The translations under genes were made by a program, and so were the position numbers. Of a DNA stretch of 64,000 nt, positions 46,342-58,864 are shown piece after piece. Origin of the DNA: Quercus robur (Eukaryota > Streptophyta > Magnoliopsida > Fagales > Fagaceae); assembly GCF_932294415.1 (NCBI RefSeq), contig NC_065535.1, forward strand, positions 88,924,862 through 88,988,861. Reading direction: 5' to 3'. The notes beneath the pieces are model-generated. The model had not been told where the DNA came from. It searched no databases and was given only the letters and a program-made list of their open reading frames with translations. Each line of letters begins with the position of its first letter. The stretch's first letter is position 1.

Positions 46342-46776
46342 GTAAAGATAGTGATTGTCCAAGTATTTGATTGGTTAAGTAAACACCAGTGTATAATTTT
46401 ATGTATGAATGAGTGTGATTGTGTGCGTCAATAATTAATACAAAGCCAGTGAGTTTAGTTTAGTCATTTAATTTAAAATATTTTTATAAAAAAAAAAAAC
46501 AAATAGATAATAAAAACTACATAAAAATAAAAATGTTAAATGAACTTAACAAAATAAAATGATTATAGACTTATAGCTACCCACATTGGCAATAGATACT
46601 TATAATGAACTATCATATAACAATTCAAAATTTGAATACTTGTAGAAGGAAATTATAAAACTTCATGTATTATTTATTTAATTTTTTTTTTTGTTGGTAA
46701 CTCAATATATTCAAGTTCTTTTTTTATTAAAATTTTTTAATAACCCCCCAAAACAAAATTCTTAGAGCCGCCACTG
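45934..46776. mobile_element. hAT-like element, copy 1 (left end lost)
   Basis: Collinear with the element at 56365-57301. Shared blocks in order are AAAAAGT.A.TGTTTGTGAATTGTAAGTGT, TATAATTTAATAATTAG, TTGGTTAAGTA, GTCATT.AATTTAAAATAT and CCCACATTG.CAATAGATA. It ends TTAGAGCCGCCACTG, the expected right terminus. An A tract of about 40 (46302-46340) is present only in this copy. Confidence 0.55.
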
Positions 46777-47406
46777 ACTTAAATCATAATTATTCGTAAA
46801 ATCTATTCCGAATCTTGTATACAATTGTAGACCAAAAAAAATATAAAAAATTTCAAATAATGTCTCATTGTAACAATGAACGGTCATTGAAACATAACCT
46901 TTTTTTTTATGAGACATTGAAACGTAACCTTTTCAAAAGTCCAAGGGGTTATTCAATTTTGATTTTACCAATGAAATTGAAATCCGAGTAAGTACTAAGT
47001 ACTAGAGTTAGGCAATGACCCATTGGCCATTATTTGACACAACCCCATGTCGAAAAGACGTAGCATCTGCATTTCTAATTTCTTCATTTGAGAAAAGGAA
47101 ATCATAATTAACATACATATACATGACAACTGACCACTTGGATATTTTTTATTTAGAAAGTTTTAAAATATAACGTTTGTGGTTCAGATGATTGTTATTT
47201 ATTATTAAACTAAAATATTTATTAGTACTAATAGAGTTAATTAAAACTCATACTAATCACTTGGTTGTCAAATCTTTTTTTAATACTATTTTCTATTTTT
47301 TATACTTATAAAATAGCATTTAAAGTAGACTTGGCTTATATTTTTTAGATGATAAAGTACTCTTCTATTCCCCCACTATTTAACAAAAATTGCACGGGTG
47401 CATTTC
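46777..47406. other. intergenic, no gene seen
   Basis: AT-rich non-coding sequence. Confidence 0.5.
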
Positions 47407-47604
47407 TGGCAAAAATGAGCTTTTTTTTCCTTTCGCTCAAAAGATGTAATAAAATGTCTCTGTTCTGAAACTATCTAACGAAATACTCCTATTTTGAAAC
47501 TCGATTTTCTAAAAATTAAGTTTTAAGACATTTTTCTAAATAGTTTTAGAACAGAGCATTTTACTACATCTTTTGGACAAAAAAGACAAATGCCTATTTT
47601 GGCC
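47407..47604. mobile_element. small foldback element related to the MULE at 1320
   Basis: The left arm TGGCAAAAATGAGC.. CTCAAAAGATGTAATAAAATG and the right arm CATTTTACTACATCTTTTGGAC .. CCTATTTTGGCC are imperfect inverted copies. The centre GAAACTCGATTTTCTAAAAA is the same as in the element at 1320-1764. Flanks GTGCATTTC and GTGTGTCTC may be a decayed 9-bp duplication (6 of 9). Confidence 0.5.
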
Positions 47605-47885
47605 GTGTGTCTCTAACTCTTTTTTTCTTTTCTTTCCCCGCATGATACTCTAGCTCCTTTGTCACAATCTAAACCTATTCTTTCACAATGCGAATTAAGA
47701 CATTAATTTTAGTTAGTACAAAATCGTGTCTTTCAATGGTTTCTTTTCCCCCTAACTTTGCTCATATTGGACAAAACGACTTTTTTTTTTTTTTTTTTTC
47801 ATTTGTTTTTATGGATTTCTTGGTTTATAATTTTATGACCAATAAAATGAAAAGCCAATTGTAGTAGTAAGTAGTAGGTGATCTT
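47605..47885. other. intergenic, no gene seen
   Basis: Contains a T21 tract at about 47780. Confidence 0.5.
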
Positions 47886-48215
47886 TTTCACGTGGGAATT
47901 TCAGGTTTCAACCAAATAAAACGTGGAGAACAACCTAGCGAACACGCTGAAGTCAACGCTCTTATTGTAAAGACAAAATAGTAAGTAATATTAGTATAAT
48001 ATTTGTGACGGCAATACGTAGCTGTGAACTTTAAAGTTTTAAACGCGACCGCGTCGGATTCTCTTTACACGCTGCGGGGTTCGCCAAGTGACCACGGTGA
48101 ATTATGTGCATGTGCGGGCGGTAATGAACTGCCCTCCAACTCCAAGTTAACTACTCAAATACCCTTAGCCGCCAATTACTTTTATGCCATCCTTATCCAT
48201 AGCAGCCATGGTGGA
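47886..48215. other. CpG-rich patch without a recognised gene
   Basis: In an otherwise AT-rich region this segment holds a G-box core CACGTG at about 47891 and a cluster of CpG words (AACGCGACCGCGTCGG, ACGCTGCGG, GCGGGCGG). A 64-codon ORF crosses it but matches nothing I know. It could be the promoter end of a lost gene or part of a transposon. Confidence 0.3.
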
Positions 48216-49026
48216 TAGAATATTTTGTTCATAATAATAATAATAAAATAATATTTCATGTTTTAAATTGGTGAGATTGTTGGTACTAGGTAAATTTCAG
48301 TGTCAAAATATAGTATCAAATTGGGTTGTTTCCAAATAATTTTGTTAGGATTCTAAATGAAACTTTTTTCATTGAGTGAAATATGATTGTTTAAAATTGG
48401 TACATTATTCCCCTCAAAAAAAAAAAAAAAAAAATTGGTACATTATATTGTCGTCGAGATTTCGCTATACACTCGCTTGAGAGAAATCACTGCAAAAAAC
48501 CACCCTTATTTCACAAATCGAGGGAAGGGAGGTTACTAACCTATAATATCAATATTATTACTCTAAGAGTAAACACTCTGACTCTTGAACCTAAACAAAT
48601 CTAAATTCCTTTTCTTAGCATATGCTTCTCCTGTGACATATTTTTATAGTTTTTCTTTGAATGTTTCTACCCAAACTATTGATTCCTTGAAATAATAGAG
48701 TTCTATTCTAGTTAGTTCCCAGTTGCTATGAATTTTTGAGGAGTTCCATGGAATGTTAGAGGTTTTAGTTCATACAAGTGAAGTGAAGTTCGCTTATGCG
48801 AAAAATCACTATAGAAGGATTCTAAGGGTTTTGGGACTATTGCGGTAGGAAGATAAATGAGGGAGTTACAAGGATTAATAGAGTGTATGATTGTAAAGGT
48901 TTTGTGAGTATAGACTATAGACTATTGTAATTGTTCTTTATAGTGAATTTTCTATAAATATTGGATTTTTTGAGGTTTTTCCATTGAAGAGGCCATTCAT
49001 TAATTAGTTTTCCATTTCGTTATTAA
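48216..49026. other. intergenic, no gene seen
   Basis: Non-coding; no element recognised. Confidence 0.5.
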
Positions 49027-49075
49027 GGTGCAGTTTGGATTCCGCGTTCTCTGCATTTCCATTCCATGTTTTTCT

Positions 49076-49114
<39 letters not shown>

Positions 49115-49320
49115 CTACTTATGTTGACTTTGGAGACAAAATTTACTATTTATGAACAGTATATGTACTGTTTACGCACTATGCATGCACTGTTCATGTA
49201 TTTAAAAATATTAAAAATGATCCCACGGTACTATTCACCCATTTAAAAATTATTTTGCTACAGTGTTTTCAGTTTTTAGTTTTCAATTTCAGCAAAAATA
49301 AGTTTAATTCAAACAGACAC
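49027..49320. mobile_element. MITE of the GTTTGGATT family
   Basis: It begins GGTGCAGTTTGGATTCCGCG and ends TTTAATTCAAACAGACAC. The interior has a T32 tract, ATGAACAGTATATGTACTG, CCCACGGTACTATTCACC and TGCTACAGTGTTTTCAG, shared with the copy at 38827. Confidence 0.62.
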
Positions 49321-49716
49321 TAAATCTTTTTATGGCATTTTCTCTACTTTATTATTATTTCTTTAGGTTTGGTATTTGATTCTTGTGATTAATATATCCA
49401 TTAATTTTGTTGTATAAATTACTTGGTTTAAATTAGATTTTATTAAGTGGTATTAGAGTTTTTAAAACACGTAAGGGTCAAAATACTATTCTTCGAAACA
49501 AAACTCAATAAGAGAAAAAAATTCATGTAACTCAAATAAATTGACATCACAGATTTTGATATTGTCAAAACATTGTGATCACTGATCACCATATTTATCG
49601 ATAACCACAAACAAAATAATATCTAGAAATATTGTTTTAAAAAATATGGACCAATGAATACAACATATTAAGAGATATTGGAAAAACAAAAATAATGATA
49701 AGATATATACAACCAC

Positions 49717-49747
<31 letters not shown>

Positions 49748-50144
49748 TATCAAAAATCAAAACAATGTAGGCTCTATAGATTAGGCTATTTTATGAAATT
49801 GTCGCCTTTAAGCATATATATTTTGTATAAAAAATTAAAAATTAAAAGTCCCATATAGCTTGATCATAGTACAATACCATACTTTTATAGCAATCCAAAT
49901 TAAAATATATCTAAAGAGTTACATTTACGGTAAATAAGTTTATATGCTTTATATAAAATAAATGTGAAAAATTGGATTTAAAAAAAAAAATCAATGTGAA
50001 AAATTATAACATTTATTAAATTTTAAATTAATCCATCTTCACCATAAAGGGCTTTTTTTTTTTTTTTTTTTTTGAGAGAGAGAGAGAGTACCGTAAAGGT
50101 TAATTAAGGTTAGTGGGTGATTCTATTGATTAGTATAAGTTAGT
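49321..50144. other. intergenic, no gene seen
   Basis: AT-rich, with an (AT)n tract near 49732-49750 and a poly-T/GA stretch at about 50052-50088. Confidence 0.5.
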
Positions 50145-50922
50145 GTAGGGTTAAGGGCTCAAATCATATATTGGGCCTTGGGCCTTGGCCGAGAGCGTGA
50201 GTAGTCTGAGGACGAACAAATGGTAATGAATGGTTCAAATTCAGGACTTAATGAGTAAGATACAAATGGGAAGGTGGTTCGAGAAGGAATATCTCCTCGG
50301 ATAAGCTAAATATAGATCAGATGTAGATTCTAATGATCAAAGTGACTTTCCAAGAAGCTCTAATGATAGGGACATGCGCCATAAACGTATAAGAGAGATG
50401 GGAATCCAAAAATATCTAAGGGAAAGCTGCTACCACCGCATTGAATACTTTGTAGCTAACTCGCTGGCCACATTAATGAGGAAGTGACCTCTAAACAGTA
50501 CTTTTTTAGACTTATAACCATCCCCCAAAGACTTCTAAAGGAGGTTGATGGGACAAGTATCAGCATAAACCATCAACTGTCCACGTGTAGGGTAAAGATG
50601 AAGGAAGAGATGTAGTATAAATGAGAGTAGAGACCCCAGAAGAAGGGGACCAGGGAAAAAAAGAGAAAAGGCACTATAACAATCTAAATTGCACTTGTAT
50701 CGTGTCTAATTGATTTATATGCAAACTTACCTCTTTGGACAGTGAATTCATTCAGCTCTACGTTCCTTGTTCTTGCTTAATCATCTTCTACATCCATACT
50801 AGCCATTGTCAAATTCATTAAGGCCTAGTTCTTTAACACACTTTCTACAAATTTATTGTACTGGACTCACTGGGCCAATATCCCACACACTTTGGGCTTG
50901 GACTACAAAATGTGTCCCTACA
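50145..50922 (+). repeat. 5' LTR (778 bp)
   Basis: Starts TGTAGGGTTAAGGG and ends GTGTCCCTACA. It differs from the 3' LTR at many scattered positions and lacks one GGGCCTT unit near the start, which accounts for the 7-bp length difference. Confidence 0.85.
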
Positions 50923-50923
50923 A

Positions 50924-51230
50924 TTGGCGCCGTCTGTGAAAAGAACTTGTGTGATAGTGAGTGCAATGGTGAAACATGGTAGGGCCAGGTCCTCGCAGAT
51001 CTGATGGCCGAGTTCACTGAGCCTCCATAAGAGGAAGTGGTAGCGACGTAGAGCATGGATGGAAAATTAGTTGGCACCGTCTGTGGGAAGAACTTGTGTG
51101 ATAGTGAGTGCAACAATGAAACATGTAAGGCCAGATCCTCGCGGATCTGATGGCCGAGTTCACTGAGTCTCCATAAGAGGAAGTGGCAGCGACGCAGAGT
51201 ATGGATGGAAAATCAGTTGACATAGTCTCC
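50924..51230 (+). repeat. tandem 147-bp repeat that includes the primer-binding site
   Basis: TTGGCGCCGTCTGTG at about 50925 recurs as TTGGCACCGTCTGTG at 51071, and a decayed third start (TTGACATAGTCTCC) occurs at 51217. The unit also carries GATCTGATGGCCGAGTTCAC. Confidence 0.75.
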
Positions 51231-51254
51231 CTGTAAGAACCTTTATTTCGGAAG

Positions 51255-51512
51255 GTGTATGTTGATGGTGCAGCAAATCAAAGGGGCTCAGGAGTGGGTC
51301 TAGTTCTGGTTTTTCCTAAACAAATCACCATTGAAAAGTCATTAAGACTAGGCTTTTCAGCTACAAATAATGAGGCTGAATATGAGGTTTTGTTGGAAGG
51401 AATGTCCATGGTTCAAAGAATGGGAGGAAAAACAGTAAAGATGTTCTCGAACTCAAGATTGGTTGTTGGCCAAGTGAAGGGCGAGCTAGAAGCAAAAGAT
51501 GAGAGAACTTAA
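51255..51512 (+). pseudogene. extra RNase H domain of a Tat-type gypsy element
   Basis: The frame reads VYVDGAANQRGSGVGLVLV, NNEAEYEVLLEGM and SRLVVGQVKGELEAKD, matching the order of motifs in the second RNase H of the pol at 61450-61830 (HVDGSS, NNEVEYEALLKGL, SQLVIGQVNG). It is isolated from the rest of pol. Confidence 0.75.
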
Positions 51513-51513
51513 G

Positions 51514-52245
51514 GACATCTTTCTAAGTGGTTAAACAGAATCTTAGACATGCCTGACTCCTCGAACTACATGCTTTGGAGAAATTAACACACTGTGACAT
51601 CTTTCTAAGTGGTTAAACAGAACCTTAGTTATGCTTGGCTCCTTGGACCACATGCTTTAGGAAAATTAACACATTGTGACATCTTTCTAAGTGGTTAAAC
51701 AAAACCTTAGCTATGCTTAGCTTCTCGAACCACATGCTTTAGGAAAATTAACACACTGTGACATCTTTCTAAGTGGTTAAACAGAACCTTAGACATGCCT
51801 GACTCCTCGGACCACATGCTTTAGGGAAATTAATACACTGTGACATCTTTCTAAGTGGTTAAACAGAACCTTAGTTATGTCTGGCTCCTTGGACCACATG
51901 CTTTGGAGAAATTAACACTCAAAGGCATCTTTATAAGTGTTAAACAGAACCTTAGTCATGCCTGGTCCCTCAAACCACATACTTTGGTAAAATTAACACT
52001 CAATGGCATCTTTATAAATGTTAAACAGAACCTTAGTTATGCCTGACTTCTCAAACCACATACTTTGGGGAAATTAACACCTAATGATATTTATTTATTT
52101 TTTCTAAGTATTAAATAGAACCTAAGTTATGTTTGACTCCTCGGACCACATATTTTGGGGAAATTAACACTCTGTGACATCTATTTGTTTTTCACTAAGT
52201 GTCAAATCTGATCCAGGATTATGCCCAACTCCTCGAATGGAGGAC
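51514..52245 (+). repeat. 82-bp tandem repeat array (about nine units)
   Basis: Units start at about 51514, 51596, 51678, 51760, 51842, 51924, 52005, 52085 and 52175. The core is GACATCTTTCTAAGTGGTTA, followed by AACAGAACCTTAG, CTCC(T)CGGACCACATGCTTT and AAATTAACAC. Units diverge toward the 3' end. Confidence 0.88.
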
Positions 52246-52660
52246 TTTGAGTAAGTTAAAGTCCTTGGCTATATATCTAAATGATGAGCAGGATGATAGT
52301 CGTCTATTCCTTTTATCTTTTATAAGGTAAGTTATGTATCTTCATTATGTTCAACTTTCATCACAAAGGGCTCCATTTTCAATGCAGATATATGGTAAAT
52401 CTCTTTATTGCTGGTACGTGATCAAATTATTTAAGCTAATAACGGGGTATTGTTGATAGTTTTTATTAAGGATATAGTGGCAACAGTTCGAATCTAGTTG
52501 TCATAATAATAAGCTTGAAAGCATATAAAGTAAGGACACTAGAAATAGAAATAAAAGTCTATTCATTAATTAAAGGATCAAGTAGAATTAACTCTTAAAA
52601 ATTCAAAACCCCAGTTTTCTCCTCGGATGAAAGGAAAAAACTGAAATTTTGAGGGGCTAT

Positions 52661-53445
52661 TGTAGGGTTAAGGGCCCAAATCATATATTGGGCCTTGGGC
52701 CTTGGGCCTTGGCTGAGAGCATGAGTAATCCAAGGATGAACGGATGGTAATGAATGGTTCAAACTCAAGACTTAATGAGCAAGATATAAATGGGAAGGTG
52801 GTATGAGGAGGAATATCTCCTCGGATAAGCTAAATATAGATTAGATGTAGATCCTAATGATCAAAGTGACCTTCTAGGAAACTCTAATGATAGGGACGTG
52901 TGCCATAAACGTACAAGAAAGATAGGAACCCAAAAACATCTAAGGGAAAGCTGCTACCACCGCATTGAATGCTCTGTAGCTAACTCCTTGGCCACATTAA
53001 TAAGGAAGTGACCTCTGAATAGTACTTTTTCAGCCTTATAACCATCCCCCAAAAACTTCTAGAGGAGGCTGATGTGACAAGTATCAGTATAAACCATTAA
53101 CTATCCACGTGTTGGGTAAAGATGAAGGAAAAGATGTAGTATAAATGAGAGTAGAGACCTCAGAGGAAGGGGATCGAGGAAAAAGAGAGAAAAGGCACTG
53201 TAGCAATTTAAATTGCACTTGTAACGTGTTTAATTGATTTATATGCAAAACTACCTCCTCGGACAGTGAATTCATTCAGCTTTACGTTCCTTGTTCTTGC
53301 TTAATCATCTTCTACATCCATACTAGCCGTTGTCAAATTCATTAGGACCTAGTTCTTTAATCACTCTCTACAAATTTATTGTACTTGGCTCATTGGGCCA
53401 ATATCCCACACAATTTGGGCTTGGACTACAAAACGTGTCCCTACA
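52661..53445 (+). repeat. 3' LTR (785 bp)
   Basis: Starts TGTAGGGTTAAGGG after the purine-rich GAGGGGCTAT and ends GTGTCCCTACA before GTTAA. Confidence 0.85.
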
Positions 53446-56364
53446 GTTAAGTTCTATCATATTTATGATTTAAATTTTACTATTCTAGTCCTATTATAAT
53501 TTTATATTGTAAATGGAATTTCTTTCATTTGTAAATATTTATAGCTATAAGTTATAACATTACGCTACAAATTATGATTTTCTTCAAATGAATAATATTT
53601 TTCTTCAAATTACAAGAGTACTAGAAATAATTGAATCTGAAAATTGGTGTCTTGAGAAATTTGTTACCAGCGCTAAGCAAAATATAAGAAAAAAAGGGAG
53701 GTGAAATTTTGATGATTTAGATTCATTTTCAAAATTACAAATTTTAAAAGATGTTTTACAAATGGAGAAAAATACTTCAATTGACAAACTAATGGAGACA
53801 TCTAGATTTGAATTGTATATATTAAAGCAATGGAATGAAAATTACAACTTAAAAGTTTTTTTTTTTTTTAAATCAATGAAAACCTGGAAAAGAAATTAGG
53901 GATTTGGAGGGTAACATCTCATAAAATGAGTGTGCAAATTAAATTAGGGACTATGTGTAGTGCTTATTTGATAATAAACAGAGACATAATTTAAATATTA
54001 AAAAAAATAGAGAGAGAGAGAGAGGTAAATTTAAAACAAAACAGAGGATACTACGGTACTCTTATATTTGTAATTAAAAATAAATAAAAATCTGCACTAC
54101 ACTGATTACACGTTGGTGTACGTCCAATCAAATTTTTTAATTAAACCTGTTTCACGTGAATTGCATTGTCCAGCATTTCTTTTTCAATCATCATCAAAAA
54201 GCTTATAATTAATAATGGTCACCTAAGGATTCTTCATGCGTAATAAACATCCGTTTGACATTTTCCTATCTTTTTCGCTTCTTAAGTAATACACAATAAT
54301 TTGCACCAAAAATAAAATACACAATAATTTATATAAACGGGATAATACGACCAATAAAAAAGCTATTTGAAAAAGATTTGATTTTGAAAATAAATATAAA
54401 AAATTTCATTTGCACTTTATTCGTCTTTGTTTGTTTATTTTTTTATTTTATTTTTTTATAGCAAAATCTTAAAAGACCCTTGTGATTTTGGTCAATTTAA
54501 AAAATACTCCATGTATTCTTCATTTATTGTTATTGATTTATGAGGTTTAAGAAAATTAAAATTGATCTTTGTTTTGGAGAAGATCAATTTTACACAGCAT
54601 GTGTTTGTGAAATATTGATGTTGCTATCAACAGGGTTTTCATGAAGTAGATGAGTGTCATAGTTGTAGTTAAATAAAACTTAATTTTTGACGTTTATTGA
54701 GTGAGTTTAGTTAAGATTAATCTATGTGTACAAGAAATATGGAAATGTAAACAACTGAATCTGTTGATAATGAACCTTCATTTAATCACTTGTTGAACTT
54801 GTGCGATATTTGATAGTGTGATTAATTTGTTTGTAAATTTTGGAAAAGTCTGTAATGCATGAAATGTCGTCATGTGAAGACAATGCATGCGTTGTGTAAA
54901 TGTTGAAATAATGCATGAGCTATGTAAAAGTTTAGACAATGCATGACTGTGTAAATCTTAATGCAACACGGGAGCATCAACACCAAATTGTATTATTACC
55001 AAATTATATAATTTAAATAGATACCAAAATAGTAATAGTCATCAATTTTTTAAATACTGATGGCATGGTAAAATATAATCTATTAATTTCAAATGAATAA
55101 ATTTAAATTTAAAAAGTCTTTAGTAAAGTTATCCTAAAATTTTCTAAAATATTGGTAGTAAGAAGAGACGAGAGATTACAATTCTCTAGAGTTCTTAGCG
55201 TAATTACATCATAAAATTTCTAAAATCCTATTTATCTATATTTAAATAAATAGATTAAATTAAGCCACGTTGTTGATAACTTAATTAAATAATAACCAAA
55301 ATAATATATTATTAACATTTATTTAAATGTTAATAATGACATGTCAAAACCCAAACCACGTGTACAACAAAATAAGAAAACTCCATGCCTACGTGAACAT
55401 TCAAGTATTGCTTATGGCTTATATACCTCGTTTTCTAAAATTTGATAAACATCAAAATTTTGCTGATGGTACAGAATTTTGACAAACTGAAAGAAGTGCA
55501 CTAGGCTTTCGTACTTGAAGTTGTATGGGCATGGTGCTCTTAATAATAGAGATTTTTTTTTTTTTTTTTTTTTTTTTTTGGAGAAGATTAATAATAGGGA
55601 TTATGATTCTAGAAGTTGGACATATAATGAATGAAATCTTGGCAAATGAGAAATGACGTAACAAATCGAATCTTTCATCCCTATTGGAAACCAATTTCTC
55701 GATCCTTTCATGCTTTTGTAATTAGAAAGGCAACCAAAATTCCGATCGAAACATTGTATGTGGACGTGAAACCATCATTTATACCATTTTTTTTCTGGAT
55801 ACGTCATGTGAGAGGATGCTTCAATTTTAAAGTATTAGGTTCTGGTTCCTTGTTAATTTTGGATTCCAATTCACATGAGGGTATAGTATATCTTACGATT
55901 ACCTTCTAGAATATGCTTGTTCTTTAAGCAATTTGCTCCACTGATTAGCTTCTTGTGCTGAAAGTGTAAGGATTTTCTTTGTCATTTTAGTTTCTACTTT
56001 ATATATACCTGTCTTATGGATTATATTCACTTCTGATTTTTCATCGAATATGAGCTTTGCCATATATGCCTATCAAATGTATCAAGTTAAAGCGCACAGA
56101 TGAGTATCTAAAATCTTCCAAAATTTGCCTTTTCCACATTCACTCCTTTTCATTTTTCCATATATGTTTCAATATTTAATGAGATATGCCGGCATACGTG
56201 GGTTTGAGTGATCAATCAAAGGAAAAGAATTATTGAAATTTTGGCAAAATTCCATATCCCCTTCAGATTAGTTTCATGTGTAGTCACAATCAACAGGGAC
56301 AGAATCACACTCACATTCCCCCATAAGAATATTGATTCTCCAACAGGGGTTACTGATTCTCCAA
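53446..56364. other. intergenic, no gene seen
   Basis: AT-rich with poly-T tracts (53860, 55554-55580). The 92-codon ORF at 55631-55909 has no recognisable domain and no supporting splice or promoter context. A 21-bp direct repeat (ATTCTCCAACAGGGGTTACTG type) lies at 56335-56370, at the border of the next element. Confidence 0.5.
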
Positions 56365-57301
56365 CAGGGGCGGCGTTACTAATAGGGGTTTCAAATGAAC
56401 CCTCTTGACTTGACATAAAAAAATTATATATATAAAATATTATTTTATTAGTTTAATCTACGTTTGAAAATATTATTGCATATCCTGACTTTGATCTTAT
56501 ACATTCAGAGTTTAACACAAAATTAAACACAAATAAGGTCATTCCAAAACCAACCAATAACATAAATAACAGACCTCTCTCATATGAATCTGTTTTCTTT
56601 ATCTGACTATTGTTATAAAAAGTGAATATTTGTGAATTGTAAGTGTATCTCTTTTTATTATAAATTTATATATTAATTATTTGTACGAGTGTGTGTCAAT
56701 ACTGATTGTATGAGTTATTTATTTATTTATTTATTTTTGTTATAATGTTATTTGTGTAAATGTGTGCGCGTATAATATAAATATAATATAACTTTATATA
56801 ATTTAATAATTAGAAGATATAGAGGGTTTGTTACATATTTGCATGTTATCATGTTATAATAACATTTTTTTATAAATTTAGTGATTAAAAAAATAATAAA
56901 GTTAGTGATTTTTCAAACATTTAATTGGTTAAGTAGATACGTAGAATATTATTTATGTGTATGGATGGGTGTGGCTCTTTGAGTTAATAATTAATACAAT
57001 GTATGTGGGTTGAGTTTTGTCATTCAATTTAAAATATTATAAAAATAATGACAAATTGATAATGAAAATTGCATAAAAATACAACATGTTATACGAACTT
57101 TACAAAATAAAATAGTTACACCTACCCACATTGACAATAGATAATGAAAATTTATAATGATGTCAAAATATGAAAACTTATAGAAAGAAATAGTAAAATT
57201 TCAAGTATTTGTGTTTTTTTTTTTTTTTTTTTTTTTGGATAACCCAATATATTCAAGTTTCTTAATGACCTCACTTAAAAGAAATCCTAGAGCCGCCTTT
57301 G
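56365..57301. mobile_element. hAT-like non-autonomous element, copy 2
   Basis: It starts CAGGGGCGGCG and ends AGAGCCGCCTTTG, an inverted pair of the common plant CAGTGGCGGCTCTA type. The flanks TTCTCCAA (56357-56364) and TTGTCCAA (57302-57309) agree at 7 of 8 positions. No transposase. A related copy lies at 45934-46776. Confidence 0.65.
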
Positions 57302-57309
57302 TTGTCCAA

Positions 57310-58864
57310 GCTCTTTTTTTTTTAATTATTTATTTATTATAATTCTTACTATAGGGATGGGGATTCAAAATCTGTTTCTCCTAGTAAAGGAAACTAAATA
57401 ATGTCACTAAACTAAGACTCTTGACTTAATAGTTAAAGGATTTTTTTTTTTTTTTTTTGAGAAAAAATAATTGATGCTTTAGAGATTAATCCAATTGCAT
57501 CTCAAGTGTGTCAAATTGTCAATATTATACTATAATAAAAGTTTGATTCTAGAAATTATATATAGTTCCATCAAGTGTTTATCCTCTTTATGTGGTAATT
57601 ACCTATCTTGCTATCATTTGTAAAAGATTTGAATAGATTGCATAATTCCTCAATAATGTAAGATGGCTTTCAATTCAATCATAAATTTTTAAAAATTTCA
57701 ATTAAAACAATGAATTAAAAAAAATGAGATTGGAAACTAAAATTGATCAAGTTTATACAAGGTGCATTTGTAATGTAATATAAAATTAATTTTATTCTTA
57801 CATATTTACAATCAATTTATTATTAAATGTAAATAATATTATTGAAAAAAAAAATATATATATATATATATATTAATTTACATATGATTCTTTTGAAGCT
57901 AAGCAATTTTTTACTAGATGATACGAACAATTATTCTCTTTACTTCAATGGAATCCTTCGTCGGCTTATAAAGTTAGAAAAATTAATTAAAGAAGGAACA
58001 AACTTAAGCATCTTAAAACTGGGGCAGGTAAGTGGGTCCAATGCTTCATCAGTGTTGCAAACTTCTTTACGCAAGTGTTAAGTTCATCGTCTATATGAAA
58101 AATCATCACATTCACGTTTTGATTCTTTCCAAAACAAATGGTATTTGAATAAGGTTTTTTTTTTTTTTTTTTTATTAAAGATGTTTCCTTGAACAAGCTT
58201 TCGTGGTTGATTAAAGGTGTTTTTAAGCGGTGGACAATTGCCAAGAAGTCAGACATATAAATTGGAAAGTATTAGTGCATATTAATATATATATTTCTTT
58301 TTGAAACGTGCATATTTAAATTTCTTTTTATTAAATACTCATTTGGATTAAACGGGACTAATAGTTGAAAAGAGTAAGAGTTTCAAACTTTCAATGATAG
58401 AAACTTAGTGGAGAAACTCAGTGGCTTGAATTATAACTTTTAATCTTTAATTTCAGAAACTCCTTCCATATTAATGAACAAATTTTTAATTTATGTGAAT
58501 AAATGAGTCCTAATTCACACGAATCTTGAGAAGTTCTAATCCTATTCCTATAAGCTTATAAATAAACCCATTTGCACAATATTTGAATAGAATAATGTTG
58601 CAAAAGCCATATACTTCAATTGACATTTTATAGTACTTCTAACGAAAAATTTTAGAGTTCTATTTATTGTAACTATTGGAGAGAAAAAAAAATATCGTAT
58701 AACATTATATTTATAATGCACCAAATCACAATAATATAGTATTTGAAAATATATGGAGAAAGAAATGTGTTTTTATGGTGAAGTTTTGGGTTAAGTTATG
58801 AATACAAAATTAGGTTAATTCATACATGACTTTTTCCTTAATTTAAATAAAAATATATAGATTC
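57310..58864. other. intergenic, no gene seen
   Basis: AT-rich with poly-T tracts near 57440 and 58155 and an (AT)n near 57853. Confidence 0.5.

Larger units (their letters stand above)
50145..53445 (+). mobile_element. internally deleted Ty3/gypsy (Tat-type) retrotransposon
   Basis: Complete 3.3-kb element with two LTRs (50145-50922 and 52661-53445). The target duplication is almost perfect: GTTAG before, GTTAA after. A primer-binding site TTGGCGCCGTCTGTG begins at 50925 and a purine-rich GAGGGGCTA precedes the 3' LTR. The interior retains only one RNase H-like domain and a large tandem repeat; gag, protease, reverse transcriptase and integrase are absent. An RNase H of this kind and a tandem-repeat block near the 3' LTR are typical of the plant Tat/Ogre group. 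Confidence 0.85.

Noticed and set aside
51014..51223. Minus-strand ORFs over the 147-bp repeats
   Set aside because: Products of a non-coding repeat in the retroelement leader.
55631..55909. 92-codon ORF
   Set aside because: No domain, no promoter or splice context, and no homologous copy in the window; likely chance.
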